In this document: one piece after another, positions 1-9,197 of the stretch
Position numbering within the stretch: the stretch's first letter is position 1
How the letters are laid out: the number at the start of each line of letters is the position of its first letter
Assembly (NCBI GenBank): GCA_937884755.1
Contig: CAKZYJ010000055.1
Coordinates: forward strand, 1 to 37,234
Reading direction: 5' to 3'
Length of the DNA stretch: 37,234 bases
Source of the DNA: an uncultured Flammeovirgaceae bacterium
GTDB lineage: Bacteria; Bacteroidota; Bacteroidia; Cytophagales; Cyclobacteriaceae
Program-made: the position numbers and the translations under genes
The notes under the pieces: generated by a model
What the model saw: only the letters and a program-made list of their open reading frames with translations
Told to the model about the DNA's origin: nothing
Database searches by the model: none

Positions 1-408
1 AATCAGTACTACTACATACTTTGTGGAGATGGTGAAATTCAAGAAGGCCAAGCCTGGGAAGCGGCTATGTTTGCCAATAAGTACAAGCTGGATAATGTAA
101 TCGCCTTTGTTGATCGTAACTACCTGCAGACTGATGGTAACTCCGAGGATATTATGCCGCTTGATCCCTTAGCACCTAAATGGGAAAGCTTCGGATGGAA
201 AGTCTTCACTATTGATGGTCACGATTACAACGAAATTATTGACACAATTGATAAAGCTAAAAAAGAATCTAAGCCCGTGATGATTATTGCCAATACCACT
301 AAAGGAAAAGGCGTGTCGTTTATGGAGAATGAAGTGAGTTGGCACGGAACTCCTCCCGATCAAGAAGCTTACGAAAACGCAATAAAAGAATTAAGCAATG
401 GAGTATAA
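1..408 (+). CDS. transketolase, N-terminal (TPP-binding) subunit, 5'-truncated
   Basis: This is the last 135 codons of the small subunit of a split transketolase, open at the window edge, so the true start lies outside. The thiamine-diphosphate/Mg motif is visible at the beginning: GDGEIQEGQ, then about 25 residues later VDRN. With the next gene it should form one transketolase that moves two-carbon ketol units in the pentose phosphate pathway. The downstream subunit starts 11 bp before this stop, so the two are translationally coupled. Splitting transketolase into two polypeptides is common in Bacteroidota and Firmicutes. The family call is firm. Whether it serves central metabolism or a specific sugar pathway is unknown. 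Confidence 0.93.
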   Translation, partial: NQYYYILCGDGEIQEGQAWEAAMFANKYKLDNVIAFVDRNYLQTDGNSEDIMPLDPLAPKWESFGWKVFTIDGHDYNEIIDTIDKAKKESKPVMIIANTTKGKGVSFMENEVSWHGTPPDQEAYENAIKELSNGV

Positions 409-1327
409 ACAAACCCGGCAGGGCTACGTGGATGGGCTGAAAGAATTAGCAAAAAATCATTCTAATTTAGTGGTGCTCGATGCCGACGTCGCCAAGGCAA
501 CTAAAACTTACGAATTTGAAGAAGTTTACCCTGATCGGTTCTTTAATTGTGGGGTACAAGAACAGAACATGCTATCGGTAGCTGCTGGGCTCGCTTTAGA
601 AGACTATATTCCGTTTGCCTCTACCTTTGGAGTATTTGCTACTTGTCGGGCCGGAGATCAGATGCGAAACTCGATTGCCTATCCTAAGCTGAATGTTAAA
701 ATCGGGGCTACCCACTGCGGAATCAGTACTGGTGGAGATGGCGCCTCTCACCAGGCCAACGAAGACATTGCTATTGCTCGCTCTTTTCCGAATATGACAG
801 TGCTGGTCCCCGGGGATTACGAAGAGGCCAAACAAGCTACCATAGCCGCTGCTAACTATCAAGGGCCGGTCTATTTGCGTTTTGGGCGTGATACTTATCC
901 GGTAGTGGAAGAGGTTCATGGCGATTTTATTATTGGCAAAGCCAAGATGCTACGAGAGGGATCGGATTTAACCGTTGTTACTACCGGAATTATGGTAAGT
1001 GAGGGATTGCAGACAGCAGAAACTCTTACCGAAGAAGGCTATTCTATCCGAGTACTTCATATGCCAACAGTGAAGCCATTAGATGAAGAAGCGATTTTAT
1101 CGGCTGCTCGAGAAACTAAAGGAATAGTCACCGCCGAAGAGCATTCCATTATCGGCGGGTTGGGAGAAGCTGTGGCTGGTGTGGTCTCGGAGCAAGCGCC
1201 CTGTCAAGTAATTCGGGTTGGGGTTCAGGATACTTTTGGCGAATCGGGACAGGCGGATGAACTGCTTGATCTATATGGTTTGCGAGCAACAAACATTATT
1301 GAGGCCGCTGGAAAAATTTTGAGCTAG
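398..1327 (+). CDS. transketolase, C-terminal (pyrimidine-binding) subunit
   Basis: This 309-residue protein matches the pyrimidine-binding plus C-terminal half of transketolase. The conserved glutamate motif is seen as [19 protein letters not shown] (around residues 49-67), followed by [16 protein letters not shown] and a C-terminal transketolase domain containing [10 protein letters not shown]. It overlaps the upstream TPP subunit by 11 bp and pairs with it as one enzyme. It is also related to 1-deoxyxylulose-5-phosphate synthase, but the separate small partner argues for transketolase. It is probably the last gene of its transcript, because a 143-bp spacer with a long inverted repeat follows. 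Confidence 0.94.
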   Translation: MEYKQTRQGYVDGLKELAKNHSNLVVLDADVAKATKTYEFEEVYPDRFFNCGVQEQNMLSVAAGLALEDYIPFASTFGVFATCRAGDQMRNSIAYPKLNVKIGATHCGISTGGDGASHQANEDIAIARSFPNMTVLVPGDYEEAKQATIAAANYQGPVYLRFGRDTYPVVEEVHGDFIIGKAKMLREGSDLTVVTTGIMVSEGLQTAETLTEEGYSIRVLHMPTVKPLDEEAILSAARETKGIVTAEEHSIIGGLGEAVAGVVSEQAPCQVIRVGVQDTFGESGQADELLDLYGLRATNIIEAAGKILS

Positions 1328-1346
1328 TTTCTAAAATTATGCGTTA

Positions 1347-1464
1347 AAGTGTTTTGGTGTTATAGTGCTAAGTTTAGATCTAATTGGTACCGACTCAGAG
1401 CCCTAAACTTAGACCTCGGTATCAAATCCTTACAGTACCTTAACATCTAAACACTCAAACACTT
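1347..1464. repeat. long imperfect inverted repeat before a start codon
   Basis: Arms at 1347-1372 and 1439-1464 match at about 19 of 26 positions when folded. A second nested pair, CTAAGTTTAG (1369-1378) and CTAAACTTAG (1403-1412), is perfect. The structure fills the spacer between transketolase and the alcohol dehydrogenase and ends seven bases before the ATG. Similar structures lie at 8609-8706, 16522-16602 and 21704-21837. It could be a non-autonomous repeat or a 5' UTR structure. Confidence 0.6.
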
Positions 1465-1470
1465 CCAATA

Positions 1471-2502
1471 ATGCAAGCTTTAGTTAAATACCAAAAAGGG
1501 TCAGGAAACGTAGAGTTGCGGAATATGGTCGAGCCCGAACTAAGCAATGATAAAGTAGTGCTCGAAATTGCTCATTGCGGAATCTGCGGAACCGATCTTC
1601 ACGTATACCACGACACCTTTCGGAACTACCCTCCGGTAATATTAGGACACGAATTTTCGGGTCGGATAGTAGAAGTCGGATCAGCCGTTAAAGATGTGGA
1701 GCAGGGAGAAGCTTTCAGTGTGCTGGGAGCTACCGCCGTGCAGTGCGCGCGATGTGAGTACTGTGAACGAGGAGAGTTCATGTTTTGTGCCAATCGTAGA
1801 GGCATGGGACACGGCGTAAACGGGGCTTTCACCAAATACGCAGCAGTGCGCCCCGACCAGTTATTTAAAATTCCCGAAGGAGTTTCTATGGAGTACGGCG
1901 CCTTGGTAGAACCGTTAGCTGTGGCCGTTCACGTGGTGGAGGAAGTTGCTTCATTCCGGTTGGGAGATGTAGTCTTACTTTCGGGGCCGGGACCCATCGG
2001 TTTGTTGTGTTTGAAGATGCTATTAGCCCACGGCTTAAAAGTAATTGTAGCCGGCACTAGCGAAGATAATCTTCGTCTGGAAATGGCTAGAAAGTACGGT
2101 GCGGCCCGTACCGTAGTGGTTGATCAGGAAAGTCTAGCCGAAGCTATCGCTTCAGAAACCGATGGACAAGGAGTAGCGCTGGCAATCGAAACTGCGGGAG
2201 CTGAAGCTTCGGTGCGTAACTGTATGGAGTCACTACGACCGCTGGGAGGCTACGTGCAGGTCGGTCACTTCGGACGCGATCTTACACTACCTTGGGATTT
2301 AGTAGCATTCCGACAATTAAAGATTTACGGGTCGGTAGGATACACCAAAGAAACCTGGCGACGAACCATGCAAATTCTGGGGCAACAAACGCTGGATTTG
2401 AGCGACGTTATCACTCATCGTTTTCCTTTATCTGACTGGCGTAAAGGCTTTGATTTGATGGAAGAAAAACAAGCGGTGAAAGTGCTTTTGAACCCGGATT
2501 AA
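1471..2502 (+). CDS. zinc-dependent alcohol dehydrogenase, MDR family
   Basis: A 343-residue medium-chain dehydrogenase. Catalytic zinc ligands are visible as C39 (CGICGTDLH) and H60-E61 (GHEFSGRIVEVG). The structural-zinc cysteines are C92, C95, C98 and C106. A Rossmann glycine motif GPGPIGLLCL lies near residues 172-181. The pattern is that of the threonine/sorbitol/butanediol dehydrogenase branch, so the likely reaction is NAD(P)-dependent oxidation of a polyol or amino alcohol; the substrate cannot be read from sequence. The next two genes follow closely (22 and 15 bp gaps), including an SDR oxidoreductase, which suggests a small oxidation operon. The ATG at 1471 gives the usual N-terminus of the family. 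Confidence 0.9.
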   Translation: MQALVKYQKGSGNVELRNMVEPELSNDKVVLEIAHCGICGTDLHVYHDTFRNYPPVILGHEFSGRIVEVGSAVKDVEQGEAFSVLGATAVQCARCEYCERGEFMFCANRRGMGHGVNGAFTKYAAVRPDQLFKIPEGVSMEYGALVEPLAVAVHVVEEVASFRLGDVVLLSGPGPIGLLCLKMLLAHGLKVIVAGTSEDNLRLEMARKYGAARTVVVDQESLAEAIASETDGQGVALAIETAGAEASVRNCMESLRPLGGYVQVGHFGRDLTLPWDLVAFRQLKIYGSVGYTKETWRRTMQILGQQTLDLSDVITHRFPLSDWRKGFDLMEEKQAVKVLLNPD

Positions 2503-2524
2503 AGCAGGTTTGTGAATTGACAAA

Positions 2525-3247
2525 ATGAGATTCTTTGGAAAGTTTCGCAAAAGGTTGCTAGATAAAAATCAACTAGGGAGTTATCTTAAGTATGCTGTGG
2601 GAGAAATAGCGTTGGTGGTGATAGGCATACTAATCGCGGTCTCTATTAATAATTGGAACGAAGGGCGAAAGCAGGAAAAAACGTTGAGTAATATTCTGGC
2701 AACGGTAGCTACGGAAATGGCTCGAGATACCGTACTATTGGAACGCATTATTGACTATTACCAAAGTAGAGAGGATACTTTCTTACATATAATCAATGAC
2801 GCCCTGTCGCGGGAAGAAACCATCAACTGCAAAGTTTGCCCATTTTTAGTTTCTAGTTATCGATCATTTACCCCCAATCTAAAGGGATATGATTTGCTAC
2901 GGGAGTTTGTCGATTTTAACGAAACTTCGGAGGATACGCTAGTCGCTAATATCATTTTTGTGTACAGTAATTATACAATCGAGTTTGAGACGTGGTCCAA
3001 CATGATTTCCAATAACGTTGCTGGTAACTTAGCTTACTGGCGTGATCATTATCCTTGGTACGCTAACTTTTTAATGCGTAAGTACGAAGAACCCTATTAC
3101 GATTATGTCGTCTCTGAAGCAGATTATAGAAATCGGGTAACCCATCAATACGTATTGGTCTACGAAAACTTTCTACGTGATTTGAGAAATTATAATCGAC
3201 AGGTTAAAATGATGCTAACCCAAATACGCCAGCGTACTGTTGAGTAA
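2525..3247 (+). CDS. DUF6090 family membrane protein
   Basis: A 240-residue protein whose N-terminus (FRKRLLDKNQLGSYLKYAVGE, then a membrane helix IALVVIGILIAVSINNWNE at about residues 27-45) is the hallmark of the DUF6090 family, abundant in Bacteroidota. The rest is soluble, rich in aromatic and charged residues, and probably periplasmic. Function is unknown for the family. It sits between the two dehydrogenase genes with short gaps (22 bp and 15 bp) and so is probably cotranscribed, though a role in sugar oxidation is not evident. Confidence 0.82.
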   Translation: MRFFGKFRKRLLDKNQLGSYLKYAVGEIALVVIGILIAVSINNWNEGRKQEKTLSNILATVATEMARDTVLLERIIDYYQSREDTFLHIINDALSREETINCKVCPFLVSSYRSFTPNLKGYDLLREFVDFNETSEDTLVANIIFVYSNYTIEFETWSNMISNNVAGNLAYWRDHYPWYANFLMRKYEEPYYDYVVSEADYRNRVTHQYVLVYENFLRDLRNYNRQVKMMLTQIRQRTVE

Positions 3248-3262
3248 ACGATCATTCGTAAT

Positions 3263-4042
3263 ATGAGATTCTCTAATAAAATTGCAATCATCACCGGTGC
3301 TGGAACCGGTATTGGTTATGAAATTGCCCGCCAACTGGTAGAGGAGGGAGCATCGGTAGTTGTGAATGATTTGGATGCTTCACTCGCCAAACAAGCGGCA
3401 GAAACTATACAGTCGGAAGTAGGAGGGAAGTGCGTGGCTTTTCCAGGGGATGCCAGCCAAATAGATTTTACTCAACAAATTGTAGGAGAGGCTGTACAAC
3501 AATTTGGTCAGGTTGATATGGTAATCCCCAACGCCGGAATTACGCTGTTTGGCGATTTTTTCACATTGTCTCCTGAGAGATTTCAGCAAGTGGTGGATCT
3601 CAACCTGAAAGGTGGTTTTTTTCTGACGCAAGCAGCAACGCAGCAGATGCGGAAACAAGGACAGGGCGGAAGAGTATTACTGATGTCTTCGGTGATCGGC
3701 GTGCAAGCCGCTGCCCAGCTCACAGTTTACGCCATGACCAAGGCTGCCTTGAGCATGATGGCTAAAAATCTGGTGGTAGAGCTTTCACCGCACCAAATCA
3801 CAATTAACGCACTGGCTCCGGGAGCAACCATCACCGAACGTACTTTGCAAGAAGATGATGATTATGTCGCTAGTTGGCAGCGGGTTACTCCCACACAGCG
3901 TCCGGCTCAGCCTTCCGAGATTGCCCAGGCTGCCTTGTTTTTCCTTTCACCGGAAGCGTCGCACATTACGGGACAAACTTTGGTGGTAGACGGCGGCTGG
4001 ACGGCCGTCAGCCCATTTCCTTATTCTCGCAAAAACAAGTGA
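3263..4042 (+). CDS. short-chain dehydrogenase/reductase (SDR)
   Basis: A classical SDR of 259 residues. The cofactor motif TGAGTGIG is at residues 11-18, NAG in IPNAGITLFG, the catalytic serine in LLMSSVIG, YAMTK as the YxxxK pair, and the C-terminal signature HITGQTLVVDGGW. It is close to 3-oxoacyl-ACP reductase and glucose 1-dehydrogenase-like enzymes. Being the third gene after the zinc alcohol dehydrogenase, it is more likely a sugar or polyol dehydrogenase than FabG (inference). The stop is one base from the stop of the convergent OstA-like gene, leaving no room for a separate terminator. Confidence 0.9.
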   Translation: MRFSNKIAIITGAGTGIGYEIARQLVEEGASVVVNDLDASLAKQAAETIQSEVGGKCVAFPGDASQIDFTQQIVGEAVQQFGQVDMVIPNAGITLFGDFFTLSPERFQQVVDLNLKGGFFLTQAATQQMRKQGQGGRVLLMSSVIGVQAAAQLTVYAMTKAALSMMAKNLVVELSPHQITINALAPGATITERTLQEDDDYVASWQRVTPTQRPAQPSEIAQAALFFLSPEASHITGQTLVVDGGWTAVSPFPYSRKNK

Positions 4043-4043
4043 G

Positions 4044-5630
4044 TTATGGGATAGCCGGTAACTCTACTGGTTTAACTTCAACATTAATGGGCGGTGGTTC
4101 GGGAACCTCTGGGGGTGTGTAATTAAAAATGGTTTCTAGGCTGGGACGTTCTTCTACCCGCCAGGCAAATCCATCCAGTTTAGTATTCTCAGGAGTGATT
4201 TCATGAGGAGGAATAAATTTACCTTCTGGTTTAACGTCGAACCTTATGCTGCTTAATTGATTTTCCTCAAAGTAGATATAAATATCGCTACACAAAATCC
4301 GGTTCATGGCTACTACCACCGAATCATTCTCTAATGGAAAATAGATACTTTCCCCATTGCCGTAGACATTAATATTCGAGATATTACCCTCATTAAAGAA
4401 AGCCTCCATATCCCGCCCCTTAATCTGATTAAAGTTTTTCAAGGTATCAATCGAGACCACAAATGAATTATCTTTAGCGTTCATCTTGTGGATTTGTCCT
4501 TCAGCCAATTCAAGATTGATAGAGTCGGCGTTGATCTGACTACCCTGTGCCCAAAGCACCGGATCTTGATAAAAGTAAAGCACCGAATCTAAGATATGAT
4601 AGGCTAGAGAGTCAGCGATTCCTTGCAGATCGGAGCGAAAAATCCGGACGTGAGAGTAAGCCAATATCCGTTCGTTAGCCGGAATAGAATCTTCAACACT
4701 CACTAAGGTGTCGGCAGCCAAATAGAGCGTATCGCCTTCCATCACTTTCCTCATCACTGGGTTACCAAATATTTTAGTAATGCCCTCTTGCATCCGGTAA
4801 AAAGCTGAGTCACCGGTGATGATTATATCCTGTTCCCTCGACACCATTTCTACGTTTGTATTGGCAGTATAGCGCTTATTGAGTTCGTCAGCAAACAGGC
4901 GATCCGCACTAATCACGTAGGCTTCGGTTTCAATAGTACCCAGCCCGAAAATAGATTGCTTATCGTTGAGGCTAAGTTCACTACCAGCTTCGGCGTAGAG
5001 CTGTGTACTATCTTTGGTGGTAATGACTGTCGGCCCCCGGGTATAAACGATTTCAGTAACCGTATTGTATTCCATTGTATCAGCTTCCATCGTAAAATCT
5101 GGATCAGTCACTACCACACTGTCTTTAAAAGCCGCTAGGTTAGTAGCGGTTCGATAGGAACCTAACCGGCTAGTGATCACTCTGGTCGTATCCACTAGCT
5201 TTCCGCCTTCGTAGTAGTAAGCAATGTTATCGGCGAGGTTGTAATCCAAAAAGTCGGTATAAAGACTCATGGTAGGGTCTTTATAAATAACGTTATCCCG
5301 CATCTCGGCTAATTGCTCGTCGCCGTAGTAGCGTAACTGGCCTCCTGTAATTACAATGGTATCATTTTGCTCAATCCGAACAATGTCGCCAAACACTTCG
5401 GCAAAATTTCGTTCGGGATAACGGATTACAGAATCACCGAAAATACGGGTAGTTCCTTGTACCAAACGGACATTACCCACTAGCTTCTGAAAATTATTTC
5501 CTTCATCATCACGGCCTCCCTTTAATCCATCGGCGTTCTCAATATTAAGCTTACCTTGCCCTAACAGAGAGAGACTTCCTCCTAACATTAGCAGCAGTAC
5601 GAATGCCCCGTGGCGTAGCATATTCTTCAT
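4044..5630 (-). CDS. OstA-like protein, LPS-transport (LptA/LptD N-terminal-like) family
   Basis: 528 residues with a signal peptide (MKNMLRHGAFVLLLMLGGSLSLLGQG). A long run of short beta-rich repeats of the OstA/LptA jellyroll type follows: LVGNVRLVQGTTRIFGDSVIRY, GDIVRIEQNDTIVITGGQLRYY, and so on. Bacteroidota carry such stand-alone OstA-like periplasmic proteins, thought to bridge or shield lipid A in LPS export. The last 30 residues are proline-rich (PPEVPEPPP), possibly an extended tail. It is divergent from tilS, with only 31 bp between the two starts, so both promoters must share or overlap that gap or sit inside the genes. The exact role is inferred from family. Confidence 0.85.
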   Translation of the reverse strand: MKNMLRHGAFVLLLMLGGSLSLLGQGKLNIENADGLKGGRDDEGNNFQKLVGNVRLVQGTTRIFGDSVIRYPERNFAEVFGDIVRIEQNDTIVITGGQLRYYGDEQLAEMRDNVIYKDPTMSLYTDFLDYNLADNIAYYYEGGKLVDTTRVITSRLGSYRTATNLAAFKDSVVVTDPDFTMEADTMEYNTVTEIVYTRGPTVITTKDSTQLYAEAGSELSLNDKQSIFGLGTIETEAYVISADRLFADELNKRYTANTNVEMVSREQDIIITGDSAFYRMQEGITKIFGNPVMRKVMEGDTLYLAADTLVSVEDSIPANERILAYSHVRIFRSDLQGIADSLAYHILDSVLYFYQDPVLWAQGSQINADSINLELAEGQIHKMNAKDNSFVVSIDTLKNFNQIKGRDMEAFFNEGNISNINVYGNGESIYFPLENDSVVVAMNRILCSDIYIYFEENQLSSIRFDVKPEGKFIPPHEITPENTKLDGFAWRVEERPSLETIFNYTPPEVPEPPPINVEVKPVELPAIP

Positions 5631-5661
5631 TCTATTTTGTACCTTAACGTACTTAACGCGT

Positions 5662-7014
5662 TTGGGATTGAATTCATTTCAGCAAAAGTTTCGCAAATAT
5701 ATTAATGAATATCGGTTGTTCGCTCCTGATGACCGAATACTACTGTCGGTAAGCGGAGGAGTTGACTCTTCAGTGCTATGTCATCTGATGGCAGCAACTC
5801 ACCAAAACTGGGCTATTGCTCACGTTAATTTTCAATTAAGAGGTGAAGAGTCCGACCTAGATGAAGTATTTGTGAAGCAATTAGCTGAGAAATATAGTGT
5901 GCCCTTTTTTATCCAAAAATTTGCCACAGAGGATTATGCCCGGCAGCAAAAAATTTCAATCCAGATGGCTGCCCGAGCGCTTCGGAGAACCTGGTTTGAA
6001 GAACTACTGACGCAAGAAGATTATCAGTATACAGCCCTGGCCCACCATCATAACGATCAACTGGAAACTTTACTACTCAACTTGGCGAAAGGCAGCGGTA
6101 TTTCCGGATTACGAGCCATGTTGCCTAAACAAGACTGTTGGGTTCGTCCCTTATTGTGGGCTACCAAAGAAGATATTCTCGACTATGCCGAGAAGCAGCA
6201 ATTGACCTGGCGGGAAGACCGCAGCAATGCCGAAGATAAATATCAACGCAATCGGATTCGCCATCATATTATTCCCGTACTGAAGGAAATTAACCCTTCT
6301 CTTTTAACTACCTCGCAGCAGACCTTAGAAAGACTTAGAGAGGTAGAGGCTTTCTTTCAGGCCGAAGTATTTCGGTTGCGCGAATTATCAGTACGTAAAG
6401 AAAAGGGGCGATTGATCATTAGTAGGGAAATAATAATTCAACACCCGCAAGCTACCTCACTGCTAACTGAGTGGTTGGCCCCTTACGGATTTAACTGGGA
6501 AGATGCTACTCAGATAACGGCGTCACTGGCTCGGCAGCCTCAACCCGGATTGCAGTTTCAGTCAGCCAGTCACCGGTTATGGGTTGATCGGGGTGAACTG
6601 ATACTTACTGAGATTTCAAACTCTACCGAAACTCAAACTCATTTATTACACAGCCAAGGAGCGACTAATCAGATTTCTTCTGGTCAACTAATAGGCAAAA
6701 TCATTTCTGCCGACAACTACCAAATTCAATCTGATTCACTACTGGCAGCTTTGGATTACCATCAACTTACGTTTCCGCTAACATTACGGCCTTGGCAAGC
6801 AGGAGATCGTTTTCAGCCATTGGGGATGAATCATAATAAAAAGATCAGCGATTTTCTGGTAGATCTGAAGATGCCTCGCTACCTCAAGGATCAGGTTCTG
6901 GTGCTTCTTTCTGAGGATGAGATTGTGTGGGTGGTAGGTCATCGTATCGATAATCGCTTTCGAGTTACTCAACAGACCCAACAAGTTTACGAAATTAGGT
7001 GGCAACCTAACTGA
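5662..7014 (+). CDS. tilS: tRNA(Ile)-lysidine synthase
   Basis: A 450-residue TilS. It modifies C34 of tRNA-Ile(CAU) to lysidine with ATP, so that AUA is read as isoleucine. The PP-loop motif SGGVDSS sits at about residues 31-37. HVNFQLRGEESDLDE, ALAHHHNDQLETLLLNLAKGSGISGL and the DRSNAEDKYQRNRIRH segment are typical of the catalytic domain. The C-terminal substrate-binding domain ends with RPWQAGDRFQPLGMN and KISDFLVDLKMPR. The start must be TTG at 5662 (or TTG at 5668), because the first in-frame ATG lies beyond the PP-loop. It is essential in most bacteria. It is followed at 43 bp by a cyclic-nucleotide-binding protein. Confidence 0.95.
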   Translation: MGLNSFQQKFRKYINEYRLFAPDDRILLSVSGGVDSSVLCHLMAATHQNWAIAHVNFQLRGEESDLDEVFVKQLAEKYSVPFFIQKFATEDYARQQKISIQMAARALRRTWFEELLTQEDYQYTALAHHHNDQLETLLLNLAKGSGISGLRAMLPKQDCWVRPLLWATKEDILDYAEKQQLTWREDRSNAEDKYQRNRIRHHIIPVLKEINPSLLTTSQQTLERLREVEAFFQAEVFRLRELSVRKEKGRLIISREIIIQHPQATSLLTEWLAPYGFNWEDATQITASLARQPQPGLQFQSASHRLWVDRGELILTEISNSTETQTHLLHSQGATNQISSGQLIGKIISADNYQIQSDSLLAALDYHQLTFPLTLRPWQAGDRFQPLGMNHNKKISDFLVDLKMPRYLKDQVLVLLSEDEIVWVVGHRIDNRFRVTQQTQQVYEIRWQPN

Positions 7015-7056
7015 AGTCTGAATTTCTGCGTACTTTTAAAAAGAAATGATGCTGGC

Positions 7057-7587
7057 ATGAGTTTGATACGCAACCCCTTTCAACGGTCGTTTACGGATGA
7101 AGAAAAAGAGCTAATCGCTTTTCTGTCTACTTTTCAGTTATTTGAAAACCTCACCCCCAAAGAACATTCGGCATTCTTCTCGTACCTGTATCTTAGAAAA
7201 TACAAAGAGGATGAAGTGGTATTCTTCCGAAAAGACCCAAGCCACGCGCTGTATTTAATAAAGAAGGGTAAGGTCGCCTTACTAATTGACCAGGAACAGG
7301 ACTTCGAGACCCTGAATATGATTTCCAGGGGGCAGTCGTTCGGCAATAATAGTTTGCTCGACCGTAGTCAGCGGCCCTACAGCGCGGTGATTCGTTCTTC
7401 TGAAGCCGAACTTTATGTAATCCCCCACGTCAATATTCAGGATATTTTTATCAATCAACCCCGAATAAAAGCCAAAATGCTGGCTTCTTTGGGAGAGATG
7501 TACGATACCTATCTTCAAGATTTATTCCACGTATATCGCTCGGCCAAAGGCTTTTTTAATCTAAATCAGGTGAGCGCCAACATTTAG
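7057..7587 (+). CDS. cyclic nucleotide-binding domain protein without DNA-binding domain
   Basis: 176 residues. The central part (about 25-145) has the CNB/Crp-effector pattern: FENLTPKEHSAFFSYLYLRKYKEDEVVFFRKDPSHALYLIKKGKVALLI, then ISRGQSFGNNSLLDRSQRPYSAVIRSSEAELYVIP. The phosphate-binding cassette (normally GE...RxA) is changed to FGNNSLLDRSQRPYSA, so cyclic-nucleotide binding is doubtful. No helix-turn-helix follows; the C-terminus is only about 30 residues. It lies between tilS and mdh on the same strand. Known relatives in Bacteroidota are annotated only as CNB-domain proteins. Confidence 0.82.
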   Translation: MSLIRNPFQRSFTDEEKELIAFLSTFQLFENLTPKEHSAFFSYLYLRKYKEDEVVFFRKDPSHALYLIKKGKVALLIDQEQDFETLNMISRGQSFGNNSLLDRSQRPYSAVIRSSEAELYVIPHVNIQDIFINQPRIKAKMLASLGEMYDTYLQDLFHVYRSAKGFFNLNQVSANI

Positions 7588-7666
7588 CAGGCTTAACTTG
7601 GGTTTGTCTCCATCCTGCTTTAGATTGCATCAGAGATTATTTTTTCACCAAAACTAAACCTAACGT

Positions 7667-8599
7667 ATGAAAGTCACTGTCGTAGGAGCTGGTAATGTAG
7701 GCGCTACCTGTGCTGATGTGCTGGCCTATCGGGAAATTGCCAATGAAGTAGTGGTAGTTGATATTAAAGAAGGACTTGCTGAAGGAAAGTCGCTTGATAT
7801 CTGGCAAAAAGCCCCCATTAATCTGTACGATACCCGTACTGTGGGATCAACCAACAATTACAGTAAAACTGCTGGTTCAGAAGTAGTAGTCATCACCTCC
7901 GGATTACCGCGTAAACCTGGTATGTCGCGAGACGACCTCATCGGGACTAATGCTAAAATTGTGCAATCCGTTACTGAGAATGTCATTCAACACTCTCCGG
8001 ATGCGATTATTATCGTAGTATCCAATCCGCTGGATGTAATGACTTATCAGGCACACTTATCTTCTAAAGCCCCCCGTACCAAGGTAATGGGCATGGCGGG
8101 TATTCTGGATACCGCTCGTTATCGAGCTTTCTTAGCCGAAGCGCTTGATGTTTCCCCTAAAGATATTCAGGCAGTGCTAATGGGTGGTCATGGCGATACG
8201 ATGGTGCCGCTGCCTCGGTACACCACCGTAGGCGGAATTCCGGTAACCGAATTGATTGACGATGATAAGCTAGATGCCATTGTGCAACGTACCAAAACCG
8301 GTGGTGGCGAACTCGTTAAACTGATGGGTACTTCAGCTTGGTATGCTCCTGGCTCAGCCGCCGCTCAGATGGTAGAAGCCATTGTTCGCGATCAGCGACG
8401 GGTATTCCCGGTATGTATTCAACTGGAAGGAGAGTACGGTATTGATAATTGCTATTTGGGAGTACCGGTAATTCTGGGCAAGAACGGTGTAGAAAAGGTG
8501 ATTGAGTTGCAACTAAACGATTCAGAAATGGAGCTACTCAAAACCTCCGAACAGCACGTACGAGACGTAATGCAGGTGCTGGATAACATGAGCAACTAA
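7667..8599 (+). CDS. mdh: malate dehydrogenase, LDH-like type
   Basis: 310 residues with the Rossmann motif GAGNVG at 7-12, substrate-loop arginines in GLPRKPGMSRDDL, VSNPLDVMTYQ, and the catalytic histidine in MGGHGDTMVPL. The arginine in the specificity loop (LPRKPGM) indicates malate rather than lactate. It oxidises malate to oxaloacetate with NAD in the TCA cycle. It is preceded by an 80-bp spacer and followed by a 98-bp palindromic structure ending in a T-run, which probably terminates the transcript. Confidence 0.96.
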   Translation: MKVTVVGAGNVGATCADVLAYREIANEVVVVDIKEGLAEGKSLDIWQKAPINLYDTRTVGSTNNYSKTAGSEVVVITSGLPRKPGMSRDDLIGTNAKIVQSVTENVIQHSPDAIIIVVSNPLDVMTYQAHLSSKAPRTKVMGMAGILDTARYRAFLAEALDVSPKDIQAVLMGGHGDTMVPLPRYTTVGGIPVTELIDDDKLDAIVQRTKTGGGELVKLMGTSAWYAPGSAAAQMVEAIVRDQRRVFPVCIQLEGEYGIDNCYLGVPVILGKNGVEKVIELQLNDSEMELLKTSEQHVRDVMQVLDNMSN

Positions 8600-8608
8600 C
8601 ATTTTTTT

Positions 8609-8713
8609 AGCAGATACCTTTTGATGATTAATGAATGATGAGTAATGAAAAGCTATTGGTCATTCATCATTAGTCATTAATCATCATTCATTAAAAGGTG
8701 TCTGCTTTTTTAT
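8609..8713 (+). terminator. large palindromic terminator after mdh
   Basis: Outer arms at 8609-8622 and 8693-8706 pair at 13 of 14 positions. Inner arms at 8623-8648 and 8660-8685, rich in ATGAATGATGA-type sequence, pair imperfectly. The right arm runs directly into TTTTTTATT, so plus-strand transcripts from mdh should end here. It is much longer than a normal terminator hairpin and resembles the other long inverted repeats of this window, so it may be a repeat element recruited as a terminator. Confidence 0.65.
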
Positions 8714-8732
8714 TACCTCACCTTGTAACCCA

Positions 8733-9197
8733 ATGCTTCGCTTCGTATTCATCGGCTGTTTGGGTTATTTACTGGCTTGCCAAACCCCACCTCGGGAAGA
8801 ACCTTCGGTGACTGATACGGTATCGGAAACCGATCTGCCCTTTACCCAGAATGGTTTAGCCACTGCCTCCGAGGCGTTACATGAGCAGTTAATACGCGAT
8901 GCCCAACGGATACAGCAATTACGAGGGGTAGTGCATCGGGCACTCGATAGCCTTTATCAACTAAAATCCGACGAGGATCTATTACGGAAGATTGAAGAGC
9001 ATGAAACCGCCTACCTGGCTTTAGCCGAAGCAGATGAGGTGTTTATCAATTGGCAAAATGAGTATTCGGGGCGCTTTGATAGTCTGGAGATAAACAGTGA
9101 CACCGCTTTTACTACCCAAGAAAAGGAGACGATGCAAGGGCTAATGGAACAGCTAAGGGCGAATATAGAGCGATCCGAAAGTTTACTGTCTCCTTAG
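8733..9197 (+). CDS. small coiled-coil lipoprotein, function unknown
   Basis: 154 residues. A lipoprotein signal with the lipobox LLAC (Cys16) directs it to an envelope membrane. The mature part is helical and heptad-like (EALHEQLIRDAQRIQQLRGVVHRALDSLYQL, RKIEEHETAYLALAEADEVFINWQ), matching small Bacteroidota lipoproteins that are sometimes labelled viral A-type inclusion proteins without functional meaning. I do not recognise a specific function. It starts 20 bp after the terminator of mdh, so it needs its own promoter. Confidence 0.75.
   Translation: MLRFVFIGCLGYLLACQTPPREEPSVTDTVSETDLPFTQNGLATASEALHEQLIRDAQRIQQLRGVVHRALDSLYQLKSDEDLLRKIEEHETAYLALAEADEVFINWQNEYSGRFDSLEINSDTAFTTQEKETMQGLMEQLRANIERSESLLSP

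Noticed and set aside
3874-4122. 82-codon frame across the end of the SDR gene
   Set aside because: It overlaps two well-supported genes in other frames and has no family features.
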